Source: an uncultured Clostridia bacterium (lineage in GTDB: Bacteria; Bacillota; Clostridia; TANB77; CAG-508). From it: 64,000 nt of DNA. The stretch is taken from the NCBI GenBank assembly GCA_949948835.1, contig CATLHF010000004.1:40609-104608 (forward strand), in the 5' to 3' direction. The notes under the pieces are model-generated. The model saw nothing but the letters and a program-made list of their open reading frames with translations, had not been told where the DNA came from and did no database searches. Shown here piece after piece: positions 62,685 through 64,000 of the stretch (within the stretch, counting starts at the first letter, position 1; each line of letters opens with the position of its first letter). A program made the position numbers and the translations under genes.

Positions 62685-63002
62685 ATGTATTATACCTACA
62701 TGTTACGATGTGAAGATAATTCAATCTATACAGGAATTGCATCAGATTTAGAACGTAGAATGAAAGAACATTTTGAAAAAAGTAAAAAATGTGCGAAATA
62801 CACATTAAGACATACAGCAAAAAAACTAGAATGCGCATGGCAAACAGAAAATAGAGCACTTGCATCAAAATTAGAATATGCCATTAAGCAATTAGCAAAA
62901 CCACAAAAAGAAGAATTAATAAAAAGACACGAATTAAAGAGTGTAGAAGGAATAGAAGAAAAAAATTATGTATTATATAAAAAGGAAAAACCCTTAGACT
63001 AA
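62685..63002 (+). CDS. GIY-YIG nuclease family protein
   Basis: YYTYMLRCEDNSIYTGIASDLERRMKEH. Confidence 0.93.
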   Translation: MYYTYMLRCEDNSIYTGIASDLERRMKEHFEKSKKCAKYTLRHTAKKLECAWQTENRALASKLEYAIKQLAKPQKEELIKRHELKSVEGIEEKNYVLYKKEKPLD

Positions 63003-63025
63003 AATCTAGCCCAAGGGTTCTTCTT
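62989..63025. terminator. terminator
   Basis: AACCCTTAGACTAAAATCTAGCCCAAGGGTT + TCTT. Confidence 0.65.
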
Positions 63026-63209
63026 AAATACAAATGTCGACATGGGTGTGATTTGCTTTTGTTCCAGCATTTTGGTTAAATCGTTTACCTGTATAGGAAG
63101 GAGCTGAAGCTTCTACCTTTCTAGGCGTTTTGCTTAGAGTAACGTTATTTTGCCGAGGAATTTGATATAAATAAGTAGCAGCACAACCATATAAAGATGT
63201 AATACTCAT
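63024..63209 (-). CDS. small hypothetical protein
   Basis: RBS AAGGAGG then ATG; 61 aa; one in-frame CGG. Confidence 0.45.
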   Translation of the reverse strand: MSITSLYGCAATYLYQIPRQNNVTLSKTPRKVEASAPSYTGKRFNQNAGTKANHTHVDICI

Positions 63210-63369
63210 AGGAACCTCCTTATGAAACGTAAATTACCAAGTATCTAATCTTATTATAGCATAAATTAGCAAAAAGAACAAATGGAGGTAATTTCTAAAA
63301 TAGTAATTGACAAGTGGTTGGTAAGACGATAAAATACAAACAAAAGTTTTGATAGAAAAGGGCTTAAAA

Positions 63370-63507
63370 ATGTTCAAATTAGTATCAGATTATAAGCCAA
63401 CACTCGTTTTAGTACACAATAAGAGACTAGCAGGACAACTTTATAGTGAGTTTAAAGAGTTCTTCCCGAAGAACAATGTGGAGTATTTTGTAAGCTATTA
63501 TGATTAA
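63370..63507 (+). pseudogene. uvrB: uvrB remnant with internal deletion and truncation
   Basis: [45 protein letters not shown]: UvrB N-terminus fused to a later segment, then stop. Confidence 0.88.
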
Positions 63508-63660
63508 CACCAGAAATGCCTTTATTTAGCCACTTTTAGTCATTTTTAGTTTTATTTAGTTTAATGAAAAATGACTAAATAAGCCTAAAAAAACTAGATA
63601 AAACTAAACAGACAAAAAAAGTTTGTGACCCAATTCGTGTAATAGAAAAAGGAGGCAAAT

Positions 63661-64000
63661 ATGGAAGAAAAATGAGATTATTTTATTTGAAAATCAAGGA
63701 ATAAAACTAGAAGTAAATTTAAAAGAAGAAACAGTATGGCTTACTCAATCGCAGATGGCGTTATTGTTTGATGTTAAGCAATCTACTTTAAGTGAGCATA
63801 TTAGTAATATTTTTAAAGAAGGAGAACTAGAAGAAAAAACTTCTATCGGAATTTCCGATAAAAGTTCTGGTGGTAGAAAATCTAAATTATATAATCTTGA
63901 TGTTATAATATCTGTTGGATATAGGGTAAAATCTAAAAATGGTGTGATTTTTAGACAATGGGCAAATAATGTTTTAAAAGATTATATGTTAAAAGGTTAT
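63661..64000 (+). CDS. RhuM-like protein (start region frameshifted; runs off window)
   Basis: NEIILFENQGIKLEVNLKEETVWLTQSQMALLFDVKQSTLSEHISNIFKEGEL...; the ATG at 63661 is out of frame by one base at an A-run. Confidence 0.75.

Noticed and set aside
1-64000. CRISPR arrays / rRNA genes
   Set aside because: No regularly spaced direct repeats or rRNA-like segments seen on reading the sequence.

Overview
The window is low-GC Firmicutes/Clostridia-like DNA using TGA as a stop (standard code 11). It has two parts. (A) About 1-35.5 kb is a siphovirus-type prophage whose left end lies outside the window: replication genes, a tRNA-Trp-like gene, ParB-methyltransferase, terminase, portal, capsid, tail, lysis. 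It ends with a compact diversity-generating retroelement (DGR). A tail protein carries a C-terminal variable repeat (VR), followed by a template repeat (TR), a DGR-type reverse transcriptase, and, beyond the lysis genes on the minus strand, an XRE regulator plus a MutS-domain-I-like protein. (B) About 35.7-63.2 kb is core chromosome: mtaB, rny, ymdB-like, spoVS, recA-recX-scpA, spoIIAA-spoIIAB-sigF, spoIID, spoIIQ-like, secD/secF-like, T-box-glyS, nucleoside kinase, fba, smpB and others. The right edge holds a uvrB remnant and a RhuM-like gene. The strongest unexplained signal is recoding. Five genes (phage DEAD-box helicase, mtaB, sigF, spoIID, nucleoside kinase) are each split by a +1 frameshift. 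In all five the zero-frame codon at the break is CGG, and skipping its C restores the expected protein with a glycine (GGN) at that point. My manual scan found no in-frame CGG read as ordinary Arg in any recognisable conserved gene here; four in-frame CGGs read straight through occur in three short unassigned ORFs. This suggests CGG(N) acts as a +1-frameshift / four-base glycine signal used by both host and prophage. The DGR is the second major system.
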